From Candidatus Blochmanniella pennsylvanica str. BPEN (GTDB lineage: Bacteria; Pseudomonadota; Gammaproteobacteria; Enterobacterales; Enterobacteriaceae), in assembly GCF_000011745.1 (NCBI RefSeq), contig NC_007292.1, positions 496,001-560,000 of the forward strand: a DNA stretch of 64,000 nt. Reading direction: 5' to 3'. Position 1 is the first letter of the stretch; the number at the start of each line of letters is the position of its first letter. The notes under the pieces were generated by a model. That model did no database searches. It was not told the origin of the DNA and saw only the letters and a program-made list of their open reading frames with translations. Made by a program: the position numbers and the translations under genes. Of the stretch, positions 10,144 through 22,015 are shown piece after piece.

Positions 10144-10473
10144 ATGAAATATAATAAAATTAATGCTAATATTGACACACAAGGATATTTAATTCACCTT
10201 GAAGATTGGAATGAAGAAATTGCAATTAATATTGCTAAATTAGAAGGCATTACACTAAATACAATACATTGGGAAATTATATATTTTGTACGAAAATTTT
10301 ATATGGAATTTAATTCGCTACCAAAAATTCGAATACTAATCAATGCTATAGCGCTTAAACATGGTAAAGAAAAAGGAAATAGCCGATACCTTGCTCGTTT
10401 ATTTCGGCAAGGATCTGCAGTTCAAAAAATTGCAAAAATTTCTGGCCTTCCTAAACCTGTTAAATGCTTATAA
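10144..10473 (+). CDS. tusE: sulfur relay protein TusE (tRNA 2-thiouridine synthesis)
   Basis: Cytoplasmic sulfur carrier that takes persulfide sulfur from the TusBCD complex and hands it to MnmA for 2-thiolation of U34 in tRNA-Lys, -Glu and -Gln. It belongs to the DsrC/TusE family, with HWEIIYFVRKFYMEFN and GNSRYLARLF conserved. The catalytic Cys108 is penultimate (PKPVKCL), and the length of 109 residues equals E. coli. AAGGAAT lies just upstream of the ATG. Its retention implies that a U34-type tRNA-Lys, its normal substrate, probably exists elsewhere in the genome. Confidence 0.95.
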   Translation: MKYNKINANIDTQGYLIHLEDWNEEIAINIAKLEGITLNTIHWEIIYFVRKFYMEFNSLPKIRILINAIALKHGKEKGNSRYLARLFRQGSAVQKIAKISGLPKPVKCL

Positions 10474-10680
10474 TACAATAAGCACAATTTTAATTTATAA
10501 TAAATTGTTTTATTAAATATTTTTGACATTAAAATAGAGGGCTGTTAAATTTATTTAACATAAAAAATAAATTGTTTATTTATATTAAATCTACTTAATA
10601 ATAATTTACCCTTGATTTTATCATCTTATCCCATATCTATCCTATTATTTCCGGTAGATGATATTTAATAGGGGAGGGTT

Positions 10681-10998
10681 ATGATAGCTAGCAAATTTGG
10701 AATAGGACAACAAGTACGACATAAACTATTAGGATATTTAGGAGTAATAATAGATATAGATCCAGAATATTCTCTTGAAAAACCTACATTAGATGAAATT
10801 ACAAAAAATGACACCCTACGTAAATCTCCCTGGTATCATGTTGTTATGGAAGATGAAGAAGGAAAACCCATGCATACCTACTTAGCAGAAGTACAACTAG
10901 GGTATGAGAACATACTAACACATCCAGAACAAACAACTTTAGATGAGCTTTCTGAATCTATTCGTTTGCAACTACAAACACCAAGATTAAGAAATTAA
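10681..10998 (+). CDS. hspQ: heat shock protein HspQ (hemimethylated-DNA-binding family)
   Basis: Small cytoplasmic protein of the YccV/HspQ family, known in E. coli as a heat-shock factor that affects DnaA stability and Lon proteolysis. The 105-residue length and conserved [31 protein letters not shown] and C-terminal LQTPRLRN match E. coli. A strong Shine-Dalgarno, GGGGAGGG, lies a few bases before the ATG. A hairpin about 95 nt downstream may end the transcript. Confidence 0.94.
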   Translation: MIASKFGIGQQVRHKLLGYLGVIIDIDPEYSLEKPTLDEITKNDTLRKSPWYHVVMEDEEGKPMHTYLAEVQLGYENILTHPEQTTLDELSESIRLQLQTPRLRN

Positions 10999-11832
10999 TC
11001 TTCATATCCAAGAAACTTTTTATGTATATATGAAAAAATTATCAAAAATATTATATTTCCTATACAAAATAGGATTATATTAAACACTTTTTTCAAATGG
11101 TTATATTTATAATATAATATAGCCATTTGAATTCAAAAATATCTTAAATATTAAACATATCTATTATTTGATATCAAATTCAAATAATAATTTAATCGTA
11201 ATAATTAATTTCTAATCATACCTATATACAACATAACTCTTCTCTTCATAGCCTATAAGAGATTCACACTCGAACATATCAATTGATGCTTAAAGCATTA
11301 AATTACCACATATTAATTATAATAATAAATATTAATTGATATATCTTGTCAGAATTTAGATTCACATTCTATCTAATATAGAACTATATTTTTAATAAAA
11401 CATAATATATATATTAATTATCTTTAATAAAAATATATTTTTCAAGAAATACATATTTATAAAATCACACACCATTAAATCATGTTTGATATCAAAAATA
11501 ATCATTATTATATTAAAGTAATATATATTAAATATAATTACGCGCACTTGAATAGATTCATATATATTTAATAAACAATAATATTTTCAGACTAAAATAA
11601 ATATAATAGAATAATTCAGAAAATGAACATACAATTTCAAATCTTATTAAAATATAATGACTTAAACTTTTTATCAAAAAAAATTTAATCATTTGATAAA
11701 ATCACTAAATATATAGTGTAATAAATATTATTCATCATATACATATACACACGCGGAATATAATCAGATTTAACAATTTGATATTTTATATTGTACGAAA
11801 TGAGCAAATATATTCATAAGATGAGATGTACT
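10999..11832. other. hspQ-fabA gene-free stretch
   Basis: More than 800 bases. Apart from the hairpin at 11092-11131 I see no gene or remnant I can name. Confidence 0.55.
11092..11131 (+). terminator. hairpin downstream of hspQ
   Basis: 16-bp arms (TTCAAATGG... / ...CCATTTGAA) with one G-U-type mismatch and an 8-nt loop. There is no U-tract after it. It is probably the end of the hspQ transcript. Confidence 0.45.
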
Positions 11833-12351
11833 ATGCTTAATAAACGTGAATACTATACAAAAGAAGATTTATTAGCTTCCAGCAGGGGTGAATTATTTGG
11901 AAAAAACGGACCTACACTACCCGCTCCTAACATGCTGATGATGGATCGAGTAATAAAAATGACTAAAAATGGAGGAAATTATAATAAAGGATTTATAGAA
12001 GCAGAATTAGATATTCAATCAGATATGTGGTTTTTTAATTGTCATTTTATAAAAGATCCGGTTATGCCGGGATGTTTAGGATTGGATGCTATGTGGCAAT
12101 TAGTAGGATTTTACCTCGGTTGGCTCGGAGGAGAAGGTAAAGGACGCGCTTTAGGAGTAAAAGAGGTTAAATTTACTGGCCAAATCTTACCTACATCTAA
12201 AAAAGTTACTTATTTTATTCATTTTCGAAGAATCATCAACAGAAAACTAATTATGGGAATGGCTGATGGTGAAGTATCATGTGATGGAAAAATAATTTAT
12301 ACTGCAACTGATTTAAAAGTTGGATTATTTAAGAATTCTACAGTATTCTAA
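11833..12351 (+). CDS. fabA: 3-hydroxydecanoyl-ACP dehydratase/isomerase FabA
   Basis: Dehydrates 3-hydroxyacyl-ACP and isomerises trans-2- to cis-3-decenoyl-ACP, the branch point for unsaturated fatty acids. Active-site His71 (NCHFIKDP) and Asp85 (GLDAMWQ) are present, and most of the chain is identical to E. coli. The frame is open from a TTG at 11791, but the ATG at 11833 ([16 protein letters not shown]) gives 172 residues, exactly the E. coli length. With fabI in this window it shows an active type II fatty acid pathway. Confidence 0.96.
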   Translation: MLNKREYYTKEDLLASSRGELFGKNGPTLPAPNMLMMDRVIKMTKNGGNYNKGFIEAELDIQSDMWFFNCHFIKDPVMPGCLGLDAMWQLVGFYLGWLGGEGKGRALGVKEVKFTGQILPTSKKVTYFIHFRRIINRKLIMGMADGEVSCDGKIIYTATDLKVGLFKNSTVF

Positions 12352-12696
12352 AATATTTAGATATAAAATATAAAAATATTTTTACGTATTAATGTACCTC
12401 TATTAACTAACTCCATCAAAATTTAACTTATTTCATATAAAAGACGCAACTATTATATATTACAACAACTAACAATATATATTATTATTATAATAATAAG
12501 CATATCTCTGATTAATAATTTATTAAGTTGTAACAATTATCTATATCTGATTACGAGTGTACTCAAAGAAATAAAAAATTGTGAGCTATATATACTATAT
12601 ACTATTTCAAATACAATTATCAGTATATGATGTTTAATATTTACAATATAACTAAAAATTAAAATATTATTAGTCTAAAAATCAGGAGACTATAAA
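12352..12696. other. fabA-asnS spacer
   Basis: About 345 bases with no coding or RNA signal. It includes a weak TATTATTATAATAATA-type self-complementary stretch near 12480. Confidence 0.45.
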
Positions 12697-14109
12697 ATGA
12701 ATGTAGTATCAGTAGTAGATATACTAAGCGGTCATGTATCAAAAAATACTGAAATTACTATACAAGGTTGGATTCGAACCCGACGAGATTCTAAAGCTAA
12801 AATCTCCTTCCTAGATTTATACGATGGTTCATGTATCAACTCGTTACAAATAATTGCGTATGATAAGTTACATAACTATAAAAATGAGATATTGCGTTTA
12901 ACTAGCGGTTGCTCAGTTATAATTGTGGGAATAATAGTTAAATCCATTGGTATAAAACAACATGTTGAAGTAATTGCAAAAAACATTAAAATATTAGGAT
13001 GGATAGAAGATCCTAGTACTTACCCAATAACTGCCAAAAAACATACTATGGAATATCTGCGTGAAGTTTCTCATCTGAGACCACGTACTAATACAATTGG
13101 TGCTGTTGCTCGCATCAGAGACACATTATCACAAGCTATTCATAACTTTTTGCATAAACAAGGATTTATATGGATTCCTACTCCTATAATTACTGCATGT
13201 GACACTGAAGGAAGTAGCAAAATGTTCTGCGTATCTACCTCAGAAACTCAAAAAATTTTAAATAATCCAAACGAAAAATTACATCATACTCACGACACCA
13301 CCTATGACTTTTTCAGTAAAAAAGCTTTTTTAACAGTATCAGGTCAATTAAATGCAGAAGCTTATGCTTGTGCGCTATCAAAAGTATATACTTTTGGTCC
13401 AACTTTTAGAGCAGAATATTCCAATACTAATCGACATTTAGCTGAATTTTGGATGATAGAACCAGAAGCTGCATTTATGACCTTAGATGATATTATTATT
13501 TTAGCAGAATCTTTACTTAAAAACATCATCAGAATACTCCTTGAAAAACGTTCCGACGATATAAAATACTTAGTTGATAAAATAAACAAAAATATTATTA
13601 CTATCCTGGAAAATTTCTCTGAGATTAAATTCAATCATATAGAATATACTGAAGCAATAAAATTACTAGAAATATGCAACAGAAAATTTAATAATCCAAT
13701 CCACTGGGGAACAGATTTGTTCTCTGAACATGAAAAATATCTGTCGGAAGAATATTTTAAATCCCCAGTAATAATAAAAAACTTTCCAAAAAACATCAAA
13801 GCTTTCTACATGCGTTTAAACGATGATAATAAAACTGTGGCATCTATGGATATTTTAGTTCCCGGGATTGGTGAAATAATTGGAGGTTCTCAGAGAGAAG
13901 AAAGATTATCAAAATTAGATCAAAGATTACAAGAAAACTGTTTAACACAAGAAAATTATTGGTGGTATCGTGATCTACGACGCTACGGAACAGTGCCTCA
14001 TTCAGGGTTCGGATTAGGTTTTGAAAGATTAATGATATATGTAACAGGAATAAAAAATATTAGAGATGTCATTCCATTTCCCAGAACCTCAAAAAACATT
14101 AATTTTTGA
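12697..14109 (+). CDS. asnS: asparaginyl-tRNA synthetase
   Basis: Class IIb synthetase that charges tRNA-Asn. The N-terminal OB-fold anticodon-binding domain (about residues 15-105, [25 protein letters not shown]) precedes the catalytic core with motif 2 ([21 protein letters not shown]) and motif 3 ([15 protein letters not shown]). It has 470 residues against 466 in E. coli. CAGGAG lies nine bases before the ATG. In E. coli ompF stands between asnS and aspC; here only about 220 bases remain. Confidence 0.97.
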   Translation: MNVVSVVDILSGHVSKNTEITIQGWIRTRRDSKAKISFLDLYDGSCINSLQIIAYDKLHNYKNEILRLTSGCSVIIVGIIVKSIGIKQHVEVIAKNIKILGWIEDPSTYPITAKKHTMEYLREVSHLRPRTNTIGAVARIRDTLSQAIHNFLHKQGFIWIPTPIITACDTEGSSKMFCVSTSETQKILNNPNEKLHHTHDTTYDFFSKKAFLTVSGQLNAEAYACALSKVYTFGPTFRAEYSNTNRHLAEFWMIEPEAAFMTLDDIIILAESLLKNIIRILLEKRSDDIKYLVDKINKNIITILENFSEIKFNHIEYTEAIKLLEICNRKFNNPIHWGTDLFSEHEKYLSEEYFKSPVIIKNFPKNIKAFYMRLNDDNKTVASMDILVPGIGEIIGGSQREERLSKLDQRLQENCLTQENYWWYRDLRRYGTVPHSGFGLGFERLMIYVTGIKNIRDVIPFPRTSKNINF

Positions 14110-14327
14110 CAAAATCTATAGGCATAGACATAAATACATAAACAAAATAAATCTAATTATATAATGCTTAAAAATAATTCATATATACATATATTATATG
14201 CATGATTATATATTTACATTCTTATATTATTAAAATTGAAAATTTCAATATAAATAATTGGAAAAACATAATAGTTTTTGATATAAATAAAATATTCTGC
14301 ATATTATAATAAATACGGATGCATGTT

Positions 14328-15533
14328 ATGTTTAAATCTATTAAAATGGCACCTGATGATCCAATTCTTGGTTTATCAGAAATTTATGATGCTGATGAAC
14401 GAAAAAATAAAATTAATCTAGGAATAGGAGTATATATCGATAAACTGAAAAATACTCCTGTTTTAACTAGCGTCAAACAAGCTGAGGAATGGTTATTAAA
14501 ACATGAAATCAGTAAAAATTATCTTAGCATAGAGGGTTTACATTCCTTTAATACTGCAACTCAATATTTATTATTTGGAACAGATGATAATTCTATCATT
14601 TCAAAAAAACGTATGCGAACTGTTCAAGCTCCTGGAGGGACTGGTGCGTTACGTATTGCAGCTGAATTTATAGTAAAAAATACTAATTCTAAACGCATAT
14701 GGATTAGTTCTCCTACTTGGATTAATCATAGAAATATTTTCCTTGCTGCAGGATTAAAAGTATATACTTATCCTTATTATAATAGTGTAACTAATTCACT
14801 AAATTTTAATGAACTATATTCAAGTTTGAAAGACGTTAATCCTAATGATGTCGTATTATTCCATTGTTGCTGTCATAATCCTACAGGAATTGACCCTAAC
14901 GCTGAACAATGGGATATACTATCGGAATTATCAGCTAAAAAACAATGGCTACCTTTATTTGATCTAGCTTATCAAGGATTTTCGCGTGGTTTACAAGAAG
15001 ATCTTGAAGGTTTATATATTTTCTGTAAAAAAAATTCAGAGTTGATAGTATGTAATTCTTATTCAAAAAACTTCGGTTTATATAATGAACGGATAGGGGC
15101 GTGCACTGTAATCACTAATAATAATAAAGATGCTGAACACGCATTAAGTCAATTACGCGTTATTATTCGCGGCAATTATTCTAATCCACCAGCTCATGGA
15201 GCATCCGTTGTATCTTTGATATTAAATAACAAAACTTTGCGATCTACATGGGAAACAGAACTCAAAAACATGCGAGAAAGCATCAATCATATGAGAAAAT
15301 TATTTGCAGACACTTTGCAAACTAATGACAAAAATAGAGATTTCAGTTTTATTGAGCGACAATGTGGTATGTTTTCTTTTATGGGTTTAAATGAAAATCA
15401 AGTGATAAGATTAAGAAATCAATTTGGTATTTACCTAGTAGGAGCGGGTAGAATTAATTTATCTGGGTTATCAGACGACAACATCAATTATGTCAGCAAT
15501 TCTATAATTAAAACTTTACATACAACAGCATAA
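14328..15533 (+). CDS. aspC: aspartate aminotransferase AspC
   Basis: PLP enzyme that interconverts aspartate/oxaloacetate and glutamate/2-oxoglutarate, and also acts on aromatic amino acids. The PLP lysine lies in SYSKNFGLYNERIG (residue 247), with PGGTGALRIAAEF and NYSNPPAHGASVV conserved. The conserved HGCCHNPTG loop reads HCCCHNPTG here, a Gly-to-Cys change next to the PLP-contacting Asn. I choose the ATG at 14328, which matches the E. coli N-terminus (401 aa against 396), over the one at 14319. It follows asnS and precedes gloC as in E. coli, without ompF. Confidence 0.95.
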   Translation: MFKSIKMAPDDPILGLSEIYDADERKNKINLGIGVYIDKLKNTPVLTSVKQAEEWLLKHEISKNYLSIEGLHSFNTATQYLLFGTDDNSIISKKRMRTVQAPGGTGALRIAAEFIVKNTNSKRIWISSPTWINHRNIFLAAGLKVYTYPYYNSVTNSLNFNELYSSLKDVNPNDVVLFHCCCHNPTGIDPNAEQWDILSELSAKKQWLPLFDLAYQGFSRGLQEDLEGLYIFCKKNSELIVCNSYSKNFGLYNERIGACTVITNNNKDAEHALSQLRVIIRGNYSNPPAHGASVVSLILNNKTLRSTWETELKNMRESINHMRKLFADTLQTNDKNRDFSFIERQCGMFSFMGLNENQVIRLRNQFGIYLVGAGRINLSGLSDDNINYVSNSIIKTLHTTA

Positions 15534-15554
15534 CCATCTTATCACCAAGATGGT
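15533..15554 (+). terminator. hairpin at the aspC stop codon
   Basis: ACCATCTT, six bases, then AAGATGGT: perfect 8-bp arms that begin in the aspC stop codon. With the palindrome just downstream this forms a tandem hairpin end of the aspC message. Confidence 0.5.
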
Positions 15555-15560
15555 TGGTGG

Positions 15561-15604
15561 ATATTTAATGCATTTATTTTAATTAAAATAAATGCATTAA
15601 ATAT
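15561..15604. terminator. 44-nt perfect palindrome between aspC and gloC
   Basis: 20-base arms (ATATTTAATG... / ...CATTAAATAT) around a central AATT, with no mismatch. It lies between convergent genes, so it most likely works as a bidirectional terminator. Its own T-rich and A-rich arm ends could give U-tracts on both strands. Confidence 0.6.
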
Positions 15605-15700
15605 TTATAAAACACAAACAATAAATCGACGTACACGCATCGGCCTTTTTTAGATTTAAAGAATTTCTCTCATTGAAGAGAATCATAAATTTTTACTATT

Positions 15701-16360
15701 CTATGATATAGCATGTGTTATGTAAATATTATTTAAACGCTCATAACCCAACGTAGAGCTGCTACCATGTCCCGGTAAAAAAAGAATATCATCTCCCAAT
15801 GGAAACAATTTAGTCTTAATAGAATTTATTAAGACTGCAATATTCCCTCCGGGCAAATCCGTGCGACCAATACTTCTTTTAAATAATACATCTCCCATCA
15901 CCATAAATTTTCGTATTTTATTCCAAAATACTATGTGTCCCGGAGAATGTCCTGGACAATGTAATATATCAAAAACTTCACGACCCACTTGTACTGTATC
16001 ACCATCTTCTAGCCAAACATCTGGGATGACCGCAGTAGTACTATTGTTAGGAAGATCTATATCTAATATTCTGCATTGAACAGACAAATTATCTAATAAC
16101 GATTGATCAGCTTTATTTGGGCCTATTATTGGAATTTTATAATATTCTCGTAACTCCATAGCGCTACCAACATGATCAAAGTGACCATGAGTCAATAAAA
16201 TTTTATTTACCTTTACTCCTAATTTATCTATTTCTGACCGTAATTTATCACTTTCTCCTCCAGGATCTACTAAAACTGCTTCATGCGTTACTTCGCACCA
16301 AATTATTGAACAATTTTGATGAAAAGGAGTAACTGGTATAATATTATATTGCATATCCAT
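15701..16360 (-). CDS. gloC: hydroxyacylglutathione hydrolase GloC (YcbL)
   Basis: Type II glyoxalase of the metallo-beta-lactamase fold that hydrolyses S-lactoylglutathione. Metal ligands are visible in THGHFDHVG (residues about 55-63), the HCPGHSPGH stretch, GDVLF and the C-terminal FLPGHGSSSTLGYERL. It has 219 residues against 215 in E. coli. The ATG at 16354 (MQYNIIPVTPF) is an alternative start closer to the E. coli N-terminus. It is convergent with aspC. Confidence 0.93.
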   Translation of the reverse strand: MDMQYNIIPVTPFHQNCSIIWCEVTHEAVLVDPGGESDKLRSEIDKLGVKVNKILLTHGHFDHVGSAMELREYYKIPIIGPNKADQSLLDNLSVQCRILDIDLPNNSTTAVIPDVWLEDGDTVQVGREVFDILHCPGHSPGHIVFWNKIRKFMVMGDVLFKRSIGRTDLPGGNIAVLINSIKTKLFPLGDDILFLPGHGSSSTLGYERLNNIYITHAIS

Positions 16361-16609
16361 TCCATTATCGTGTACATCTATTTCTAAAAACTAATAATTA
16401 TTCTAATATTATTCTTACAACACGAATCTAACCATCACAAATCATATTTATAACACAATCACATTGTAAAAATTAAATATTAAATTCTACAATAAAAAAT
16501 AAATTATAAAGAAATCACATATTCACTATAACCAAAAATTTTTAAAAACACGAACGATCTCAAACATTCAAATATAATAACTATATCCCGCATTACTAAT
16601 TTATATTAA

Positions 16610-17398
16610 TCATTCTACATCATCTATATTAGATGCGATATTAAATCCTCCATCAACATAAATTATTTCACCAGTAATACCAGATGATAAATCAGAACAT
16701 AAAAATACAGCAACATTTCCAATTTCGTCAATAGAAATATTACGACGCATCGGTGATTGCCTTTGATAACACAACAACATCTTTTTAAAATTCTTAATAC
16801 CAGAGGACGCCAAAGTGCGAACAGGCCCGCAAGAAATCGCATTAACGCGAATACCTTTTTTTGGTCCCATGGTATTGGCCATATAACGAGTATTCGCTTC
16901 CAATGAAGCCTTAGCTAATCCCATTACATTATAATAAGGAGTAGCACGCATAGCACCTAAATAAGTCAATGTAACTAAGGATGCGCTATTGTTAAGCATT
17001 TTTTCGCATGCTTTAGCTATTCCTACAAAGCTATAAGAACTAATAACATGAGATAATGTAAACCCTTCACGAGTAACAGTATCTACATAATCACCTTTCA
17101 ATTGATCAGTAGGAGCAAACGCTATCGCATGTATAAAACCATCGAAAGTCGACCACTTTTTTCTCAACTCAACAAATAATTTATCTATATAAGAATCTTC
17201 GGATACATCACACGGTAATACAATATTAGAATCAAAATTTTTAGACAGATTTTGTACTCTCAATTTTAATTTATCGGTATGGTAAGTAAAAGCTAATTCA
17301 GCGCCTTCTCTATGTAAGGCCTGAGCTATACCGTAAGCTATAGATTTATTGTTAGCTACACCGGTAACTAAAATTCGCTTATTACTAAGCAATGCCAT
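16610..17398 (-). CDS. fabI: enoyl-ACP reductase (NADH) FabI
   Basis: Last step of each fatty acid elongation cycle; a cytoplasmic short-chain dehydrogenase. The N-terminal nucleotide-binding [15 protein letters not shown] and active-site Tyr146, Tyr156 and Lys163 (YYNVMGLAK) keep E. coli numbering. The length of 262 residues is identical to E. coli. GGAGAT lies a few bases before the ATG. In this orientation nothing follows until gloC. Confidence 0.97.
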   Translation of the reverse strand: MALLSNKRILVTGVANNKSIAYGIAQALHREGAELAFTYHTDKLKLRVQNLSKNFDSNIVLPCDVSEDSYIDKLFVELRKKWSTFDGFIHAIAFAPTDQLKGDYVDTVTREGFTLSHVISSYSFVGIAKACEKMLNNSASLVTLTYLGAMRATPYYNVMGLAKASLEANTRYMANTMGPKKGIRVNAISCGPVRTLASSGIKNFKKMLLCYQRQSPMRRNISIDEIGNVAVFLCSDLSSGITGEIIYVDGGFNIASNIDDVE

Positions 17399-19201
17399 GT
17401 TTGTATCTCCAAAATATAAGGTTTTTTATAACCAATATTTAAAAAATATAATCAATACATCAATCATTTAAAATTAATTGTAACAAATATTATTGCATTT
17501 TTATAAACTTGTCTATTATTACAGCAACATCGTTTTCAATCTTAATTGAAAGTTACTATTAAAAAATTCATAAAATATTATTACTACTGTCATAATAATC
17601 ATATCTACAAACTGTATGTTTCATTACCATTGAAATCTACATTTGCCATATCGCAAACATCAATATAAATTTCAACCATAATAAACTATTCTCGTGTCAT
17701 GCCCCAACTCTATTTTGCGATAATTAATTAATGATCATTAATTAAAATATTCTAATATATTTTAATTAAAAACATACACCATCTGCTTCTATGCAACCAC
17801 CACAACTATCAAAAAATTTATTAAAAAATTATATTTGTAAACAATCTATCAAATCATTATTACTCATCATTCATCTTAAAAATTTTTAAATACTCTGTTT
17901 TATATCTGTCGCGATATATTTACCAAAATTTTATTAATTATATTGTTATAAAGTCTTAAATTAAATTTAACTTACTTATTAGTATATCTCAAAAATATTA
18001 ATTTTGAGATAAATCCAGATCTGTCTAATCACTTTAGACACTCTAAATTATAAAATATAGATATATGTAAAAAATAATTGTTACATTTATAATTACATAA
18101 TCACTATTAATTGTGAATAATATTCATAATCATTGTTATCTTAAGACGCAATTTAAATCTGAGTATATATCAAATGGATCATGCACGGATTCTTTTTTCA
18201 TTTCTATATAAAATTAGAATAAATTATCTAAAAAAATCAATCACATTTTAATACTTCTATTATTCGTTTCTATTATTTAACATGAGTTAATATCACATAT
18301 CAATTTTTTTATTTTTACCTAAAAACAGAATTTATCATTCTATTAGTTTATACTTTTATATTTTTATAGTTTATATGTTAATGTAAAAAATAGAAAATAA
18401 AATCTTATACAATTAGGATTGTATTAGTTCCTTAAACCTATTACGTTCATAACAAACAATATAAAAATTTTACTAAAATCATTTTATTTATTTATATTAA
18501 TAATATATACGCTCAAACCTGCAATACCATCATCTTTTAACAATAAATATCCAATAAGATCTCTGCATACAGATATTAACTAATTTTATTAACTGTTATA
18601 CTAATTTCATATCGAAAAAATTACAAACATATAATATTTTCTCTATCCGCAATCATTTATTCTTTTTTATAATAGGTACAATTAAATATCAAAGTATTTA
18701 TTTTCTCTGTAATTACAAACATATATGAAAATAAATACCAATTACGTATATCATTCCTATTTGTTTTAAAAAATTTTAATCAAATTAATAATCTGCAATA
18801 GATATTCATAAATGTTATTAAATACATTATACTAATATAACTTAAAAATTCAAAAAGATATCAATATTTAAAATTGTAGATACAAGTTGTAATTGTCTGA
18901 TTTAATATCATCTTTTCATATAGTTTTTAATAAAACTCACTAAAAAGAACAAAACTAACAAATATTATTTGTAATATAAATAACACATATAATATATGTT
19001 ATTAAAAAATTAAACAATTATATGTATAGCAATGATATTCAATATCGAAATTATTAATTAACAAAGTTATCGCACTATAACAAACATAATACAGATATTT
19101 GTATATATAACATATTTTGTACTTCAATACTATTATTGAGAAACTATCAATGCTTTAATAAAAATAAACATTCTTGATGACATCTTGAGAGAGGCAATAA
19201 C
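17399..19201. other. 1.8-kb gene desert upstream of ribA
   Basis: No open frame of note, no cloverleaf and no family I can recognise on either strand. Base composition is even more AT-rich than the genes, and the C content of the plus strand exceeds G. It probably represents eroded genes. The promoters of fabI (leftward) and ribA (rightward) should lie at its ends. Confidence 0.6.
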
Positions 19202-19801
19202 ATGCGACTTAGGCGGGTGACAGAAGCAAGATTACCAACACTTTGGGGAAATTTTTTAATAGTAGGATTTGAAGAAAATTTCACTGGCCATAATCATATT
19301 GCATTAATATATGGAAATATCACTGGATCAGATCCAGTATTAACACGAATACATTCTGAATGTTTAACAGGAGATGCTTTATTTAGTTCACGTTGTGATT
19401 GTGGATTTCAATTAAAAACCGCATTACATTGCATTACAGAAGAAAAACGCGGTATTCTAATTTATCATCGGCAAGAAGGACGTAATATCGGATTATTGAA
19501 TAAAATTCGTGCTTATGCATTGCAAGATAACGGAGCTGATACAGTAGAGGCAAACCAATGTTTAGGTTTTGCTCCCGACGAAAGAGACTTTACTATTTGC
19601 GCAGATATTTTAAAATTACTGCGCGTAAAAAAAATACGTATTTTAACTAATAACCCAAAAAAAGTAGAAATCTTAAATAAATCATGTATTAATATTACAG
19701 AAAGAGTTCCGTTAATTGTAGGAAGAAACCCAGAAAACTCTAGATATTTAGATACCAAAGCATCTAAATTAGGACATTTATTTTATAGTTATCATAAATA
19801 A
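19202..19801 (+). CDS. ribA: GTP cyclohydrolase II RibA
   Basis: First committed step of riboflavin synthesis: opens GTP to 2,5-diamino-6-ribosylamino-pyrimidinone phosphate, formate and pyrophosphate. Zinc ligands Cys54, Cys65 and Cys67 ([19 protein letters not shown]), the [10 protein letters not shown] stretch and [11 protein letters not shown] are intact. It has 199 residues against 196 in E. coli. GAGAGGCAA precedes the ATG. It stands alone between two long gene-free stretches. Confidence 0.96.
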   Translation: MRLRRVTEARLPTLWGNFLIVGFEENFTGHNHIALIYGNITGSDPVLTRIHSECLTGDALFSSRCDCGFQLKTALHCITEEKRGILIYHRQEGRNIGLLNKIRAYALQDNGADTVEANQCLGFAPDERDFTICADILKLLRVKKIRILTNNPKKVEILNKSCINITERVPLIVGRNPENSRYLDTKASKLGHLFYSYHK

Positions 19802-21321
19802 AAATTATAAACGTGATAACGAAAAAAACAAAAATGTTTTTATGTAACAAATTTATTAGTTACTTCTGTATATACAAAATAATAATACGCGCATGCTCTG
19901 TTTACTTGAGCAAATCTTCTTTTCTTCAATCAAGAAAATTATAATTTTAAATATCAGTATTTAATTTAAATTATATATACAAAATTAAATCCATTTAATT
20001 CACATAATAAAATCTATCCAAACTTTTTTATAAGTTGTATCTTTAAAAAATCATTTTTTATTTATTCTTTTATAGAAAAAACCCCGACTTTAATTATAAG
20101 TCTATTCTAAATAAAAATAACTAAAAAATAATAATCTATTGATAAACAATATTTAAATTTAATTAATTTTAATATACACTAATTTATCATAAATTACACA
20201 TACTTTCAAAGTATGAAAAATATCTACAAACATAATATCTTTCTTTTATTCAAAAAACTATTACCTTTCAAATTCGTTAAATAATACATACACCACAATT
20301 AAAGTCTTATTTATTGCATTAAATACAACCCCTTTATTAACATATTAATTCATTCCAATTTAACTATACCAAATTTAAAAAATCATATACTCCTGTGTAT
20401 AAAAAAATGTTATCCTTTTATTCAGAACTTATTCGTATCATATGCGTAATCTATATATATTCTAATTATGACTCCCTATTATCTAAAATAAATTACATAC
20501 CCGAATATCCATCCATATTCAAACATTTATTTTAATTTCAAATACCCAACAAAAATATATTCAAAAAAATAATTCTTGATCCAAATAATCGATCATCTAC
20601 AAACAAAAGCAACTTTAAATTATTATTATAATAAGCAATCAATTCTATCCTACTCCACACATAAATTCTTTAATAATATTACCATTACATAAATTTTCCA
20701 ATTTTTTCTCTATAGAACACAACTAATATTTAGTTGTTAACTAACCTTAATTAAAACCACTTCACATATCTCCGATGTGTATATACAATAAAATTGATGC
20801 TATACAACTCTGAAATTTCAAATAATTTACTTACTACTAATATTTTCTGTTTTAAAATACATAAAACCACAATTTAAAAAAATAACTCTATCAATATAAA
20901 TTCATTAACAAACAACTATTGCTATAATAACATAGTTACTAGCATTTTTTGTTTCACAATTAATAATAAAACATATCAAAATATAAGTTAAAATATTTCA
21001 TTCATATATAAAAATAATAATTCTAGACTTAATTTAAAGTTTATTATATAATATTATTTTGGAGTATCATCTATCATCAATTTATTTTAAAACTCCTCTA
21101 AAAATAATACATTCAACTATATAGCCACGTTGACTATATAACAATAATTATTGTAATGAATATTACATATTAAATTCGGTTAATAAAAATATATCTAATC
21201 ACTAATGTCACATACATATAAATTCATATACCCACAGATGTATATATGCATACTAATTCAATACTGCAATTCCCATTGCAAAAAATTTATACATTAGTAT
21301 AATATACTATCAACAAACAAT

Positions 21322-21353
21322 ATTAGTATTTATATTATAATATAAATACTAAT
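21322..21353. repeat. 32-nt perfect palindrome
   Basis: ATTAGTATTTATATTA followed by its reverse complement, in the ribA-trpE desert. It is AT-only except for one G-C pair, so its significance is limited. Confidence 0.4.
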
Positions 21354-21979
21354 TTAATAACATTTTATCCATAAAAAATTATTAAACTTAATTATTTTTT
21401 ATTATTATATCTAGTTTTTTATTCATATCATTCCAATGCACATAAATCATTATTTGATCCATAATTCATTAGAATCTTGTCAATTAAAATTTCTATAGAC
21501 ACTAAAAATTAAAAATAATTTATTTATATGTAATATTAAATATATATATGATATCATTACGACTAAATACATTTAAACCAACTTACTGACATGCATACTT
21601 ATACTTAACCTATCATGAATTAAATGAGATGTAACCAACAAACGATAATGGTTTCTATAACAATATTTATTTTGAATAATTTAAATAAAAATCCTTGTAA
21701 GTTTCCATTAATCACTGTTTTATAAACTCAATTAAAAATGAATTCATACCATTAATATAAATAAACTATATCTTGCACATATCTTGATATATTTAAAATA
21801 ATCCTTTTCCAAATACTGTAAAAATTTTTATTTTTAATAAAAAGTAGCTTACTAGTTATTAAATTAATTAATTACATTCGCGTAAATAAAAACATAATGA
21901 ACATAACTGTTTCATCTTCTTTAAGATAAACAAAGTTTCTCAATAAGCTGTCTTTATATGTACATTATATACACATATA

Positions 21980-22015
21980 TTAATAACATAAATAGTTAAC
22001 TATTTATGTTATTAA
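21980..22015. repeat. 36-nt perfect palindrome
   Basis: 18-base arms (TTAATAACATAAATAGTT and its complement) centred on GTTAAC, about 830 bases before trpE and far from any gene end. A cruciform or hairpin is possible. Its function is unknown. Confidence 0.45.
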
